From: OMIS01 sp044350895
GTDB lineage: Bacteria; Patescibacteriota; Microgenomatia; UBA1400; PJMF01
DNA: 64,000 nt
Assembly: GCA_044350895.1 (NCBI GenBank)
Contig: JBILGT010000002.1
Span: forward strand, 1 to 64,000
Direction: 5' to 3'
Numbering within the stretch: position 1 is the first letter of the stretch; each line of letters begins with the position of its first letter. Below, piece by piece: positions 34,932-44,175 of the stretch. A program made the position numbers and the translations under genes. The notes under the pieces were generated by a model that worked only from the letters and a program-made list of their open reading frames with translations, was not told the DNA's origin and did not search any database.

Positions 34932-36065
34932 TTAAACCTGTGTGGTAAAGTCAATTACTTGCACGCCATCTACCCCGACTTTTTCCTGAACAATTGCCAC
35001 GCCACTCTGATCTATGGTTGTAATAATAGACTGTGTTTTTCCAAGTAGTTCAGTCACAAGGCCTCTACTATCTTCATCAAGCTCAGACAAAATATCATCA
35101 AGAAGTAGGACTGGATACTCATGGGTTTCACCCATAATGTACTCAAGTTCACAGGTCTTAAGCCAGAGCACTGCCAGGCGCTGCTGCCCTCGAGAACCGT
35201 ACACTGCAATATCCACTCGCTCATCAGTATTTGAACCTTTCTGAGGCATAGTTACATTAAAATCATCTTTGTGAGGCCCAATCAAACAATGCCCTGAAAG
35301 AATTTCACGATCAATGTACTCATCCTGTCGTTCCTGAGAAATAATGGAAGGAATGTAGTGGACAGTAAAATCATAAGGAAAGTAAACACCACTGAACGAA
35401 CCAATAAACTTTGATCGAAACTGCTGCACAATTTCACCCTGTTTAATCACTCCTAAGTTCCAATACTGCAACACAGAACGTGGTTGTTCACCATCTCTGA
35501 CTGCCTCCAATAATTTGTTACGTCGCTTGACTGTATTCTCATATGTTGTGAGTGCAGACTCATATTCTGGATATAACAAACACAGTGGCATGTCCAAAAA
35601 TTCACGCCGTCTACTAGGTGAACCTTCTACCAGCCGCATGTCTTCAGGACGAAATGAAACTACTTTCAAAATTCCTGTCGCTTTTCCTTTTTGTCGTCGG
35701 ACATCATTAACACTAAACAATCTAAATGGAGTTTTTTTTCCTTGCACCACTCCGCGAGTGAGCAGCACTTCCAGTTCATACGTTTCTTTGTCAGCAGTTT
35801 TTTCAGGTTCAATGAGTGCATCAAAATCAGAACCTTCAATTTCCACAATTCCTTTGACTCTGCCTAGTTCACTCCCAAATGAAACCATTTCTTGAATTTT
35901 TTCAGCACGGAAACTGTTGCCAGTGGCTAAAAGGTGTAGTGCTTCAATCACCGATGTTTTTCCACTAGCATTCAACCCCACAATAATGGAAGTTTTCTTC
36001 TTAAATTCTAACAACAATGATGAGTGCAGCCGGAACTTATCCAACAAAACCTTACGAATAAACAT
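34932..36065 (-). CDS. recF: DNA replication/repair protein RecF
   Basis: An SMC-like ATPase that loads RecA at gaps. The 377-residue product shows IRKVLLDKFR, Walker A GLNASGKTS (about 30-38), the RecF block SFRPEDMRLVEGSPSRRREFLD, the ABC-type signature YGSRGQQRL and Walker B LLLDDILSELDEDSR. The upstream extension of the frame to 36200 has no homology, and a TACAAT -10 box lies only 6 bases before the ATG at 36065, so this is the start. It is not next to dnaA or dnaN, unlike in many bacteria. Confidence 0.94.
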   Translation of the reverse strand: MFIRKVLLDKFRLHSSLLLEFKKKTSIIVGLNASGKTSVIEALHLLATGNSFRAEKIQEMVSFGSELGRVKGIVEIEGSDFDALIEPEKTADKETYELEVLLTRGVVQGKKTPFRLFSVNDVRRQKGKATGILKVVSFRPEDMRLVEGSPSRRREFLDMPLCLLYPEYESALTTYENTVKRRNKLLEAVRDGEQPRSVLQYWNLGVIKQGEIVQQFRSKFIGSFSGVYFPYDFTVHYIPSIISQERQDEYIDREILSGHCLIGPHKDDFNVTMPQKGSNTDERVDIAVYGSRGQQRLAVLWLKTCELEYIMGETHEYPVLLLDDILSELDEDSRGLVTELLGKTQSIITTIDQSGVAIVQEKVGVDGVQVIDFTTQV

Positions 36066-36071
36066 AGGGGT

Positions 36072-36077
36072 ATTGTA
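36072..36077 (-). promoter_or_regulatory. -10 box of recF (leaderless start)
   Basis: TACAAT on the minus strand with 6 bases to the ATG at 36065, so transcription should begin on or next to the start codon. Confidence 0.55.
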
Positions 36078-36185
36078 CCTGTAGATTTCATTTCCTTGCC
36101 GACTGGTTATAGCATTTACCACTGCCCCTGCACCTACATTTAGTGGTAATTTGTTACTAAAGCCCATTGGTGGTATCTCCAACGT

Positions 36186-37547
36186 ATGCAGAAAGAACAA
36201 TCACCTATCAATCAAGAGAAAAAAGCTAATGGATTCTTTCGCAGAATCTATGAGTCTATTAAAAATAGGTTCCAAGGTAATAAAGAAATTGAAGAAGCCG
36301 CCTCTACTGTTCCTGGAGAAATTAGGATTGTTAATTCGACAGAAAATAAATGTAAAGTCACTGGGCTTTCCTATGTTAATGATAAATTCCGAGTCGATCA
36401 CCTGAACCTTTTGGATAGGCTCGTTATAAAAGAAAAAAATGGTCTCCTAGTTTTCGAGATTGATTTACGTAACCTCAAAAAACTCAATGATATTTTTGGG
36501 CACGACGGAGCCAACATGGTAATCAACCATTTTGTCCAACAGATGTATGCAATACTTGCCTCGTACGACCTCGCTGAGAATAATGCTCACTTTGTACTAT
36601 ACCGTCCACAGTCCGGAGGCGATGAATTTACACTTTCAATAACTGGACCGGACGAAATTCTCAAGAAAATCAAAGCAGAGTTTCCAGAAAGAATTCGGCA
36701 TATGGAGTATGAAGGCATTTCCGAGGTAATTGGAGCTGAGTGTGGAAGTGCGCTTTTTACCCATGCGGAGCAACAGACATTTGCCCAAGGGGCATTATCT
36801 GAGGACAATGGGATCAACCTTGCTCTTGAGCAAAAAGTAAAAGAGCTTGAAAATAATCTTGCTTTAGAAGATAAAGATGTCAAAAATTTATATGGACTTG
36901 GTCGCTTTGATAAATTGTCATATCTGTACCAACTTTTGCAACTTGTATGCCTAAAACAACTGAGTGATCAAAAAGTTCAGGAGATTTTGAAAGAACTGGT
37001 GAAAGCTGATAGTGATGTAGCAAAATTATTGCAACCCGCCGCTGAAACAGTAACCACTAGTAACAGAGATGCAATTAGTGATAATGGTCTTATAGATTTT
37101 TCAGTAGTTGTCGAGGATTTGATAGCACAGTCTGTCGAAATGCTTTCACATCCTATATCTAAAATTGATAATTTAGTTGCTGCACTAGAAGACCAGCCAT
37201 TTGATAGAACCACTAAGGGACTTAGTAAAGAGTCGCATCACAAGATTAGCGCTGCATTCAGAACTATTCATCAATCATTGGCGGAGAACTTTGGAAGCCG
37301 CAGAATGACAACAGCGGGACAAACATGTTTTGGTTATATAACTAGACGTTGCGAGCGCGTTGAGACTAGAATTGATGATTCTAATCGGCTCAGTTTACGT
37401 GATTTAGTTTTCTTGGGACTTCTTTCACAAGGCACATTAGCAAAACTTCAAGAATATGTGTTGGAATTAACAAATGCCATTGGTAAAGATGCCCTCGGAA
37501 AACATTCAGGTGCAGATACATTGGTAAAGTACGCATTCGGCGCTTAA
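36186..37547 (+). CDS. GGDEF-domain protein
   Basis: A 453-residue soluble protein. Residues about 85-190 match a GGDEF domain: FEIDLRNLKKLNDIFGHDGAN (93-110, equal to the DxDxFKxxND..GH metal/substrate region) and SGGDEF at 143-148, with the full GGDEF signature. Diguanylate cyclases make cyclic di-GMP. The first Asp pair region is altered (EIDLRNL), the residue before GGDEF is S rather than R/x, and the C-terminal 230 residues are unrecognised and helical. No sensor domain or membrane helix is present. Activity is possible but unproven, and no c-di-GMP receptor or EAL domain is in the window. Confidence 0.75.
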   Translation: MQKEQSPINQEKKANGFFRRIYESIKNRFQGNKEIEEAASTVPGEIRIVNSTENKCKVTGLSYVNDKFRVDHLNLLDRLVIKEKNGLLVFEIDLRNLKKLNDIFGHDGANMVINHFVQQMYAILASYDLAENNAHFVLYRPQSGGDEFTLSITGPDEILKKIKAEFPERIRHMEYEGISEVIGAECGSALFTHAEQQTFAQGALSEDNGINLALEQKVKELENNLALEDKDVKNLYGLGRFDKLSYLYQLLQLVCLKQLSDQKVQEILKELVKADSDVAKLLQPAAETVTTSNRDAISDNGLIDFSVVVEDLIAQSVEMLSHPISKIDNLVAALEDQPFDRTTKGLSKESHHKISAAFRTIHQSLAENFGSRRMTTAGQTCFGYITRRCERVETRIDDSNRLSLRDLVFLGLLSQGTLAKLQEYVLELTNAIGKDALGKHSGADTLVKYAFGA

Positions 37548-37555
37548 TTTATTAC

Positions 37556-39334
37556 CTACTGTTTGTACTCCACATTAAAAAATGCAAAGCCACTTTGAGG
37601 AATTCTCAGATAGCCTGGTGCGCGAAGATTAAATGTTGATTTGAACTCTTCACCAGAAATTGCGATTGAGCCACGGTTTGTCTGGAACGTAACAGTCGCT
37701 GTTTGCCCATTTCCGCCATGTGAAACACTCACCCCACTAATACTTGTCACCGCTCCACCCGAGCCATTAGCAAAATTACGGAGTTCTTCTTTAGAATATG
37801 GATTGCCACTGCCGCCACCAATATTACACTCATTAATTGTCGTTGGCACAATTCTTCCAGAGTCAGCTCCGTTTGGATTTTTGCGAACAATCCAGGCATT
37901 AATAATGTCAGCCATTTCTTCTTGTGAAAGCCAAGGATGGTTTCGACCACAGTTGGCACCACTACTAGAATACCCATTGCGGTACCATGATTTATAGAAC
38001 CACGGACTTTTGGCAATACTTTCCCAGGCTCGGTTAGACCAATCGCCACTTCCTGATTTGTCTTGAGTATCCCAACCACTCTTTTTGGAATATCCCCCGT
38101 GTGTGGAAGCGTACTGGGTTGAAACAGGATTACCACCACCGTCTACGAGCACCCACCCTTTTGTTTCGTTAACGGCACTTTCCCATGCGCCACCCTTTTT
38201 ACTATTCTTGAAAACTTGGCAACTTTCTGTTGTACAAATTGTTCGCTGCCCATTGTTCGTATATTTAATGGCAAAAGTTCGAGCTGCGATTGCTTGAGCT
38301 TTGAGAGCGTTAATATTCCAGCTTCCTGGCATTTCATAAATTCCTTGTAGGTATCGATCTTCAAATGAAATTTTTCCAACACCTTGCACATCAATGTCAC
38401 CCATTTCGCTGTAGTCTTTTTTGATTGTGGCATCAGGATAATATGCTTTCAAAATATCTTCCACAGACTGCCCAGCATCAGCACGGGCCTTTGCGCCGTA
38501 TTGGCTCATACCATTTCGGTGCGTATATGCTCCAAAACTAAAAACTGCAAACGAATTACTTGGTGCTTGAGATTTGAAAGCAATCGATGCATTAAAATCA
38601 TCAGCCAGTGGAACTTCTCCGACTGAAGTAATTGAAGTACCGGAACGTGCGGAAAGAATTGCTTCCTGTTTGGCATTAAGTTCAGCAATTTTGCCCGTTA
38701 ACTCTTTTTGGTATGCCTTAGCCTTATTAATCTCAGCAGTAAAGAAGTCTGCTTGAGCATCAAGTTGCTTTTCCAACCCAGCCAAAGTGACTTGCCGTTG
38801 CTCCAAAGCCTTTTTATCAGATTCCAGTTTTGAGATATCTTGACCGACAGTATTAATGAGGTTCTGGTTCTTCTCACGAAGACTTGAGTGATAGGTCAGA
38901 CCTTTAGTGAGATCAGCTGCGTCATCGCTGCTAAACACAACGAGGAGCGGTGAAACAACCCGAAGCTGTTTATACTGGCTACGCACTCTTTCTGAAAGAA
39001 GCGTGTAGTACACACCTAGCTCAGTTTCTCGTTTTTCAATGTCTGTGGCGAGCAAGGCGGCATCTTTTTTGGCCTTTGCAATGCCTGATCTCGCACTAGT
39101 AATTCGCGATTCTAGGGTTGTAACTTCTTTCTCAAGCGGTTTTGTAGCATCTTCAGAAAGTTTTTTTAGGTTTTCTAGGTCCTGAATATCCTTCTCTAAC
39201 TGCTCGATTTCATCGAGTGCTTGAACTGAAAAATGCATTGATTCAACAAAGTATTTACCACATAAAGAAAAGGTGCTAAATATGAAAAAAAGCAACAACA
39301 CAAAACGGGCAGTACGTGTTCGAAAGCGAGGCAT
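37556..39334 (-). CDS. Exported coiled-coil protein with SpoIID/LytB domain
   Basis: A 592-residue secreted protein with a signal peptide or anchor (about 8-26), a long coiled coil (about 40-230, with EIEQLEKDIQDLENLKKL and similar heptads, EnvC-like) and a SpoIID/LytB domain (about 262-450). Family marks are GAYTHRNGMSQYGAKARA, YLQGIYEMP, ALKAQAIAARTFA and STHGGYSKKSG. SpoIID is a lytic transglycosylase that cuts glycan strands stripped of stem peptides. The C-terminal 100 residues are beta-rich. The ATG at 39334 follows TACACT by 10 bases; the TTG just upstream is less likely. Divergent from the pilin-fusion genes, it probably remodels the wall. Confidence 0.9.
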   Translation of the reverse strand: MPRFRTRTARFVLLLFFIFSTFSLCGKYFVESMHFSVQALDEIEQLEKDIQDLENLKKLSEDATKPLEKEVTTLESRITSARSGIAKAKKDAALLATDIEKRETELGVYYTLLSERVRSQYKQLRVVSPLLVVFSSDDAADLTKGLTYHSSLREKNQNLINTVGQDISKLESDKKALEQRQVTLAGLEKQLDAQADFFTAEINKAKAYQKELTGKIAELNAKQEAILSARSGTSITSVGEVPLADDFNASIAFKSQAPSNSFAVFSFGAYTHRNGMSQYGAKARADAGQSVEDILKAYYPDATIKKDYSEMGDIDVQGVGKISFEDRYLQGIYEMPGSWNINALKAQAIAARTFAIKYTNNGQRTICTTESCQVFKNSKKGGAWESAVNETKGWVLVDGGGNPVSTQYASTHGGYSKKSGWDTQDKSGSGDWSNRAWESIAKSPWFYKSWYRNGYSSSGANCGRNHPWLSQEEMADIINAWIVRKNPNGADSGRIVPTTINECNIGGGSGNPYSKEELRNFANGSGGAVTSISGVSVSHGGNGQTATVTFQTNRGSIAISGEEFKSTFNLRAPGYLRIPQSGFAFFNVEYKQ

Positions 39335-39344
39335 CAATGCCTGT

Positions 39345-39350
39345 AGTGTA
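39345..39350 (-). promoter_or_regulatory. -10 box of the SpoIID-like gene (near-leaderless)
   Basis: TACACT on the minus strand, 10 bases before the ATG at 39334. Confidence 0.4.
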
Positions 39351-39464
39351 ACAGAAAATGTCCCCTATTTCCTTTCTTTTCTTAAATGAGGTAAAATACA
39401 CTGTAGAAGCATCCTGAAAACGAACTCCAAGACAATTGGTGTTTTTTGTTGCTAGTAAAAAGAT

Positions 39465-40760
39465 ATGAAAAGAATACACAAATTTATAGTGAGTGCTAGT
39501 CTTTTCTTTGTTTTGATCCTCCAAAGCTTTATACAACCCCACACTGTCCGCGCAGCTGAGGCATGTCCTGGTACAACTGAAGGTTTTGGTGTTGAGCTAC
39601 CACCCTATACCACAGACCTAAAACATACCGTTAAATTTGATACAACAAATTGGAGTAAAGATTACAAATATTTTATTGTGATTCGTTCAAGAGAATATGT
39701 TCCAGATATTGGTACTCGCAATGTAGAAGCAGATTCACCAGCATTTAAATTAGGAGCCGACACGTCTGTTTCAGATAGTGATGGGAAAGTTACTCTCACA
39801 GGTTCCCAATTAACATACGAAATAACATCAAGTTGGGCACTGCAAAATCGCAATAATTCTTATGATTATCAAGATAAACATTATGTAGAAATCCATCGAT
39901 ACGCAACTGTTGCGATTGGCAACACCTGGAACTACTTCTGTAGCGGAGGAACGTACACCACTTCACCAGGCATCAAAGGCTGCAAGATTACTGTTTACCA
40001 GAATCGCTCTGATCAAGGTGGACAAGCATGTTATCTAGGCGGCAGCAATAGTTGTATTCAAACAAGTAGCAGTGAACAGGTGAATGTTCGGGTTGATAAT
40101 TTAAAATACTCTGACGGCAAGGTTGTGGATGGTCTTGAAGTAAGCTTTGTGTTTGGGCAACCTGGCATGGGGGTAGCACCCGACTCTTTCCAAACAATCA
40201 GGAATGGTTCTGCTGCCGGTGCGTTTTACCCAAATGGGAGAGGCACCTTTAGTATTCAACTGAGAATGCGTCGCTGGGGCATCAACTATGATATTCCAGG
40301 ATGTTACAGAGAAATCGAAGTTGAAGAAGTCTGTAATGATAAATGCAACAAAACTGAGACAAGTACTGATAGTACTGAGAATCTTGATATAGTTTCTGTT
40401 TTTCAAATTTGTTCTCAAATTAGTAACACTGAACTTAAGGCAAAATGTGAGGAGTGTGCCGGTGGCCCAGATGGTCGTAAGGGTGTTTGGACGGCGGTGG
40501 GGTGTATTGAACGCGATCCACAAAATATAGTGCAGCGCTTTATTGAGATTGGGCTAGGTGTAGGAGGCGGTATCTGCTTACTAATGACACTGGCCGCAGG
40601 CTTTATGATTACCACTTCTCAAGGTGATCCGAAACAGTTCAACGAAGCTAAAGACATGATTACTTCAGCAATTGTTGGATTATTGTTTATAATTTTCTCA
40701 GTGTTCATTTTACAATTTATAGGTGTGACAGTCCTGCAAATTCCAGGATTTGGAAGCTAA
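39465..40760 (+). CDS. Large ectodomain fused to a pilin-like two-helix module (first fusion)
   Basis: A 431-residue protein: signal peptide (about 1-30, ending VRAAEA), a beta-rich exterior part with scattered cysteines (about 31-345), and a C-terminal module of two hydrophobic helices (about 360-382 and 400-425). These are separated by a short polar segment, TSQGDPKQFNEAKDMITSAIVG. That module is the same as in the tandem small pilin-like genes at 46-51 kb and resembles VirB2/TrbC pilins. It may be a minor or tip subunit. The next gene is of the same design, 10 bases downstream. Confidence 0.75.
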   Translation: MKRIHKFIVSASLFFVLILQSFIQPHTVRAAEACPGTTEGFGVELPPYTTDLKHTVKFDTTNWSKDYKYFIVIRSREYVPDIGTRNVEADSPAFKLGADTSVSDSDGKVTLTGSQLTYEITSSWALQNRNNSYDYQDKHYVEIHRYATVAIGNTWNYFCSGGTYTTSPGIKGCKITVYQNRSDQGGQACYLGGSNSCIQTSSSEQVNVRVDNLKYSDGKVVDGLEVSFVFGQPGMGVAPDSFQTIRNGSAAGAFYPNGRGTFSIQLRMRRWGINYDIPGCYREIEVEEVCNDKCNKTETSTDSTENLDIVSVFQICSQISNTELKAKCEECAGGPDGRKGVWTAVGCIERDPQNIVQRFIEIGLGVGGGICLLMTLAAGFMITTSQGDPKQFNEAKDMITSAIVGLLFIIFSVFILQFIGVTVLQIPGFGS

Positions 40761-40770
40761 TCATATATCT

Positions 40771-42087
40771 ATGAACAAATTACGACTCTTTATCTTCACC
40801 ACACTGATATTTTTGTTTACGTTCTTTATTCAAACTACTACCGTGCATGCTGCGATAGGTGCTGACTGTGGCAATCATGGAAGATGTGGGGGTACATCAG
40901 ATGGTTGTGGTGCAAACGAAATTTGTATTGATGCTACCGTCTGGGATACACAAGGTGGTAAGTGTGAAGCGTCAAACGGACGCTGTGAGAATCGAGATGA
41001 TTCAAGGAATGAAGTCTGCGGCTATACTGATGGTCTCCTGCATGGCACAGATCAATGGTGTGGAGCCCGCGGCGGCTGCGCCACAGGATACCTGTGTAAT
41101 AGCACTTCTAAAAAATGTGAGCTTAATAATGGGGATACTGCTGGAGGCGCCGTTGGCTCAGCATGTGCAAATATCCAGGAAGTATATGATAGCCAGTGTG
41201 GCTACTGGACTTCCAATCAATGTGGCGCAGCTGGCGTTTGTCAGACCGGGTATCGCTGCGTTGCTGTGACCTCAATCATTAGCCGAACTGGCTATGCCTG
41301 TAGACCAGATCCCACAGATGAACCCAATAAATGTCCAGGGTCTCCTACACAACCTGCAGTTGCATTGAGCTGTGGTGAATCTTCTGACAACCCAAATGCA
41401 ACGTGCAGTTGTTCAGGCACTGGTGCTGGACTTGTTGACTTGGCCTACGGCAAAAAGTGTTGTGGCTGGAAACTAAATGGTGGAGCTGACTGTGGTGCAA
41501 CAAGCCCCACTACCCCCCTCCTGTGTGGCCAAACTTCTGCAAATAGTACGGCAACCTGTGGTTGTACAGGAGCAACTCTCACTCGGAATACCAATGTCGA
41601 CGCAACAACAGAACGCAATCAAATGTACTGTTGTGGGTGGATAAACGGCAAAAGTTGCGGAAGTACCAAACCAGCCACCCCAGTAGATCCAGCAAATCCT
41701 GTTGATCCTACAGATCCTGGAACAGGTGGTGCTGATGACACGACAACTTTAGATATTTTTGCAGGTCCGAATTCTGAAGACTTTAAACTACTCAATCCTA
41801 TTGCAAACTTCAGTACTGATGCCGCAGCGCGAGCTTCATTTACCTCTCCTGGTGGAATTATTTCGCGGGTGCTTCTCTTTGCATTTCCAATTGCAGGATT
41901 AATCCTGTTTGTAATGCTAGTCATTGCAGGATTCCAGATTGTAGCTGGGGCAGCATCAAGTGGCAGTAAATCAATTGATGCTGGTAAACAACGTGCCAGC
42001 AATGCACTCCTTGGCTTTGTGCTACTCTTCGTTGCCTACTGGGTAATGCAGATTATTGAAACAATTTTTGGAATTACGATTCTCTAA
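40771..42087 (+). CDS. Cysteine-rich ectodomain fused to a pilin-like two-helix module (second fusion)
   Basis: A 438-residue protein: signal peptide (about 1-28), a very cysteine-rich exterior (about 30-320) with repeated CGxxxxNxxATCxC units, a Pro/Asp/Thr linker (PVDPANPVDPTDPG), then two helices (about 368-392 and 408-435) separated by AGAASSGSKSIDAGKQRASNALLG. The helix pair is the shared pilin-like module of this locus. ATG at 40771 chosen; the longer frame overlaps the preceding gene. Probably a disulfide-rich surface or tip subunit. Confidence 0.75.
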   Translation: MNKLRLFIFTTLIFLFTFFIQTTTVHAAIGADCGNHGRCGGTSDGCGANEICIDATVWDTQGGKCEASNGRCENRDDSRNEVCGYTDGLLHGTDQWCGARGGCATGYLCNSTSKKCELNNGDTAGGAVGSACANIQEVYDSQCGYWTSNQCGAAGVCQTGYRCVAVTSIISRTGYACRPDPTDEPNKCPGSPTQPAVALSCGESSDNPNATCSCSGTGAGLVDLAYGKKCCGWKLNGGADCGATSPTTPLLCGQTSANSTATCGCTGATLTRNTNVDATTERNQMYCCGWINGKSCGSTKPATPVDPANPVDPTDPGTGGADDTTTLDIFAGPNSEDFKLLNPIANFSTDAAARASFTSPGGIISRVLLFAFPIAGLILFVMLVIAGFQIVAGAASSGSKSIDAGKQRASNALLGFVLLFVAYWVMQIIETIFGITIL

Positions 42088-42112
42088 AATTTATCAGAAA
42101 AAGTTTTATAGT

Positions 42113-42826
42113 TTACTTGCCGAATCTTCGTTTGCGTGATGCATATTCTTCTAAAAGTTCGTCAAACTTCTCAGGGGTAAATTCTGGAAAATAAAATTTT
42201 GGGAATGCTAACTCAGCATACTCACTTTGCCAAAGCAAAAATCCAGAGCTGCGGTGCTCACCACTCGTGCGAATAATGAAGTCTGGATCAGGGATACCTA
42301 CTGTATCAAGTGCTTGTTCAACTTCTTCTTTTGTAATTGGTTTTGTTGTAGTCGTTACCCCTGACGCTTCGCGTGCTGCAACCAAACTATTTACGGTTCT
42401 TAAAAGCTCATCTCTTCCACCGTAGTTCATTGCAAAAATGACGGTGATACCAGTATTATCTTTGGTCAGATCAATTCCCCGCTGTATTCGTTCCTGGATC
42501 TCAGAATCAAATTTAGAGATATCACCAATTGTTTTTACACGGACATTTTTTTCGTGGAACTTTGGTACAAATACATCAAAAACTTCTTTGAAAAGATCAA
42601 GCAAGTATTCAACTTCACGTTTGTCACGCTGCCAATTTTCAGTACTAAAAATCCAAAATGTTATATAGCGAACACCTCTAGCATGAGCGTGATCAACGAG
42701 TGGCTCAAAAACAGCATCTACAGCTCGTCTGTGGCCCAACAAAACCTCCAGTTTATGCTCTCTCGCCCAACGTCGGTTGCCATCACAAATAATTGCTACA
42801 TGTTCTGGAAGTGTGTTGTCAGACAT
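42113..42826 (-). CDS. uppS: Isoprenyl transferase (undecaprenyl diphosphate synthase type)
   Basis: Makes the polyprenyl diphosphate used as the lipid carrier for wall and glycan assembly from IPP. The 237-residue product has the cis-prenyltransferase blocks: HVAIICDGNRRWAR (catalytic Asp), FSTENWQR, FAMNYGGRDEL, DFIIRTSGEHRSSGFLLWQSEYAE. Chain length is not predictable. It is last in a minus-strand operon with isopentenyl phosphate kinase (2 bases upstream), a Nudix protein and IPP isomerase, so precursor and product enzymes are together. Confidence 0.95.
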   Translation of the reverse strand: MSDNTLPEHVAIICDGNRRWAREHKLEVLLGHRRAVDAVFEPLVDHAHARGVRYITFWIFSTENWQRDKREVEYLLDLFKEVFDVFVPKFHEKNVRVKTIGDISKFDSEIQERIQRGIDLTKDNTGITVIFAMNYGGRDELLRTVNSLVAAREASGVTTTTKPITKEEVEQALDTVGIPDPDFIIRTSGEHRSSGFLLWQSEYAELAFPKFYFPEFTPEKFDELLEEYASRKRRFGK

Positions 42827-42828
42827 AG

Positions 42829-43632
42829 TTACTTTGTAATTGCAGTTCCTACTACAGTATCACCAATAAGAGAGTGAAATAATGCATCTTTTTTTAGGCC
42901 TGAGATAATGCCCACCTGCATTCCTGCAGCAGCAAGTTTCATTGATTCTTCAATTTTATGTGCCATGCCACCAGTTACATCAAATCCTTTTGTGACTCCA
43001 ATTAGCTTTTCCACTTCTCTGATATTTTCTTCAGTGATGTGCGGAATTACTGCGCCAGATGCATCAAGTACACCCGCCACTTCAGTGACATGAATAATTT
43101 TCTGAATACTGTATTTATCTGAATCAATAAAGTGCTCAGCAATGTATCCTAGTATTTTTTCAGTAGACCAAATTGTACATCCTTTAGTACTATCCACTAA
43201 TACATCTCCACCTGTAATTGGGACCATGCCTTTTGCCAGATATTCCTCAAGGACATCGCCACACCAGTGTTTGGCTTTGTCTGAATCAGTTACCATGGAA
43301 TTACTGAAGTAAAAACTTACTGCGGGGATTGAGTGTGCCAAGAACTCTTGCACCACAATTCGATTGAGTTGTGCAGCACTATCTTGAGTTACCGCCATAC
43401 CCATTCTACTGTCTTCATTGATGAATCCATCCATTGTCTTGTAACGCAGTGCAGGTGCATGTGCGAAACTACCTTGACCATGTCCCACAATATACAAACC
43501 ACCAGTTTGATGTTGGGCACGAACAATTTCAGTCACGAGCTGTTTGAGGACATCTGCTCGTACCATCATCGGAACTTCTTTATTTGTGATGATTGAGCCA
43601 CCGAGTTTGATGAGTGTAAGTTTTTGTTTCAT
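42829..43632 (-). CDS. Isopentenyl phosphate kinase
   Basis: Phosphorylates isopentenyl phosphate to IPP, the last step of the archaeal-type mevalonate route. The 267-residue amino-acid-kinase fold protein has LTLIKLGGSIITNK at the N-terminus, the GHGQGSFAH block with the family histidine, PITGGDVLVD and TGGMAHKIEE. Gene company (idi, uppS) supports this over other amino-acid kinases. AAGGAG lies before the ATG, which overlaps the Nudix stop (ATGA). IPK is mainly archaeal but is known from CPR genomes. Confidence 0.9.
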   Translation of the reverse strand: MKQKLTLIKLGGSIITNKEVPMMVRADVLKQLVTEIVRAQHQTGGLYIVGHGQGSFAHAPALRYKTMDGFINEDSRMGMAVTQDSAAQLNRIVVQEFLAHSIPAVSFYFSNSMVTDSDKAKHWCGDVLEEYLAKGMVPITGGDVLVDSTKGCTIWSTEKILGYIAEHFIDSDKYSIQKIIHVTEVAGVLDASGAVIPHITEENIREVEKLIGVTKGFDVTGGMAHKIEESMKLAAAGMQVGIISGLKKDALFHSLIGDTVVGTAITK

Positions 43633-44174
43633 TCAGTTGCTCCTTGTTGTAATAATCCTTCGGCAAGAATTCTTTGTGCAGCAATATACACATATGGACG
43701 TAAAATTTTTGGACCTTCTGTCTCAAGAAAATCTGGTAATGCGATGGTTGCAATAGTGATACTTGGGTACTTATTTTTCAAATACACCAGCTCCGCTTCT
43801 GTCAAAGTTACTTTATGACCTACAGCATCAAAGACAACGGTTCCAGGTTTGTTGACTTTACGTTGCTCCACCCGAACTATAGGGAGACCATTGCTTATTC
43901 GATTCAGGGTGAGAGGTAAACCACGCTCCTCAAAACTTTCACGAACAATTGTAGTCCTCATATCAGCATGTTCACCATCCTCTACACCGCCACCAATCAT
44001 GCAAAACATTCCTGCTAGCAAACTCACCCATTCTGAGAAAAGTTCAGAATTTGGAATTCTCTCCTGTTTTCCGGCATCTTCAGGATGAACCCCAAAAAAA
44101 ATTGTGCCGTCATTAGTTGGATTCATCAGCCAAGCATATGCTCCCAAATGTATTTTTTCTGTGGAATTAGACAT
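43629..44174 (-). CDS. Nudix hydrolase-like protein with modified Nudix box
   Basis: A 181-residue protein. GGGVEDGEHADMRTTIVRES is followed by FEERGL. The RExxEExGL half is exact, but the segment between the first Glu and RE is 9 residues instead of 7, a two-residue insertion. It may still be a diphosphate hydrolase. Position between idi and the kinase suggests a role near isoprenoid diphosphates or nucleotides; that is inference. TAGGAG precedes the ATG. Confidence 0.75.
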   Translation of the reverse strand: MSNSTEKIHLGAYAWLMNPTNDGTIFFGVHPEDAGKQERIPNSELFSEWVSLLAGMFCMIGGGVEDGEHADMRTTIVRESFEERGLPLTLNRISNGLPIVRVEQRKVNKPGTVVFDAVGHKVTLTEAELVYLKNKYPSITIATIALPDFLETEGPKILRPYVYIAAQRILAEGLLQQGATE

Positions 44175-44175
44175 A

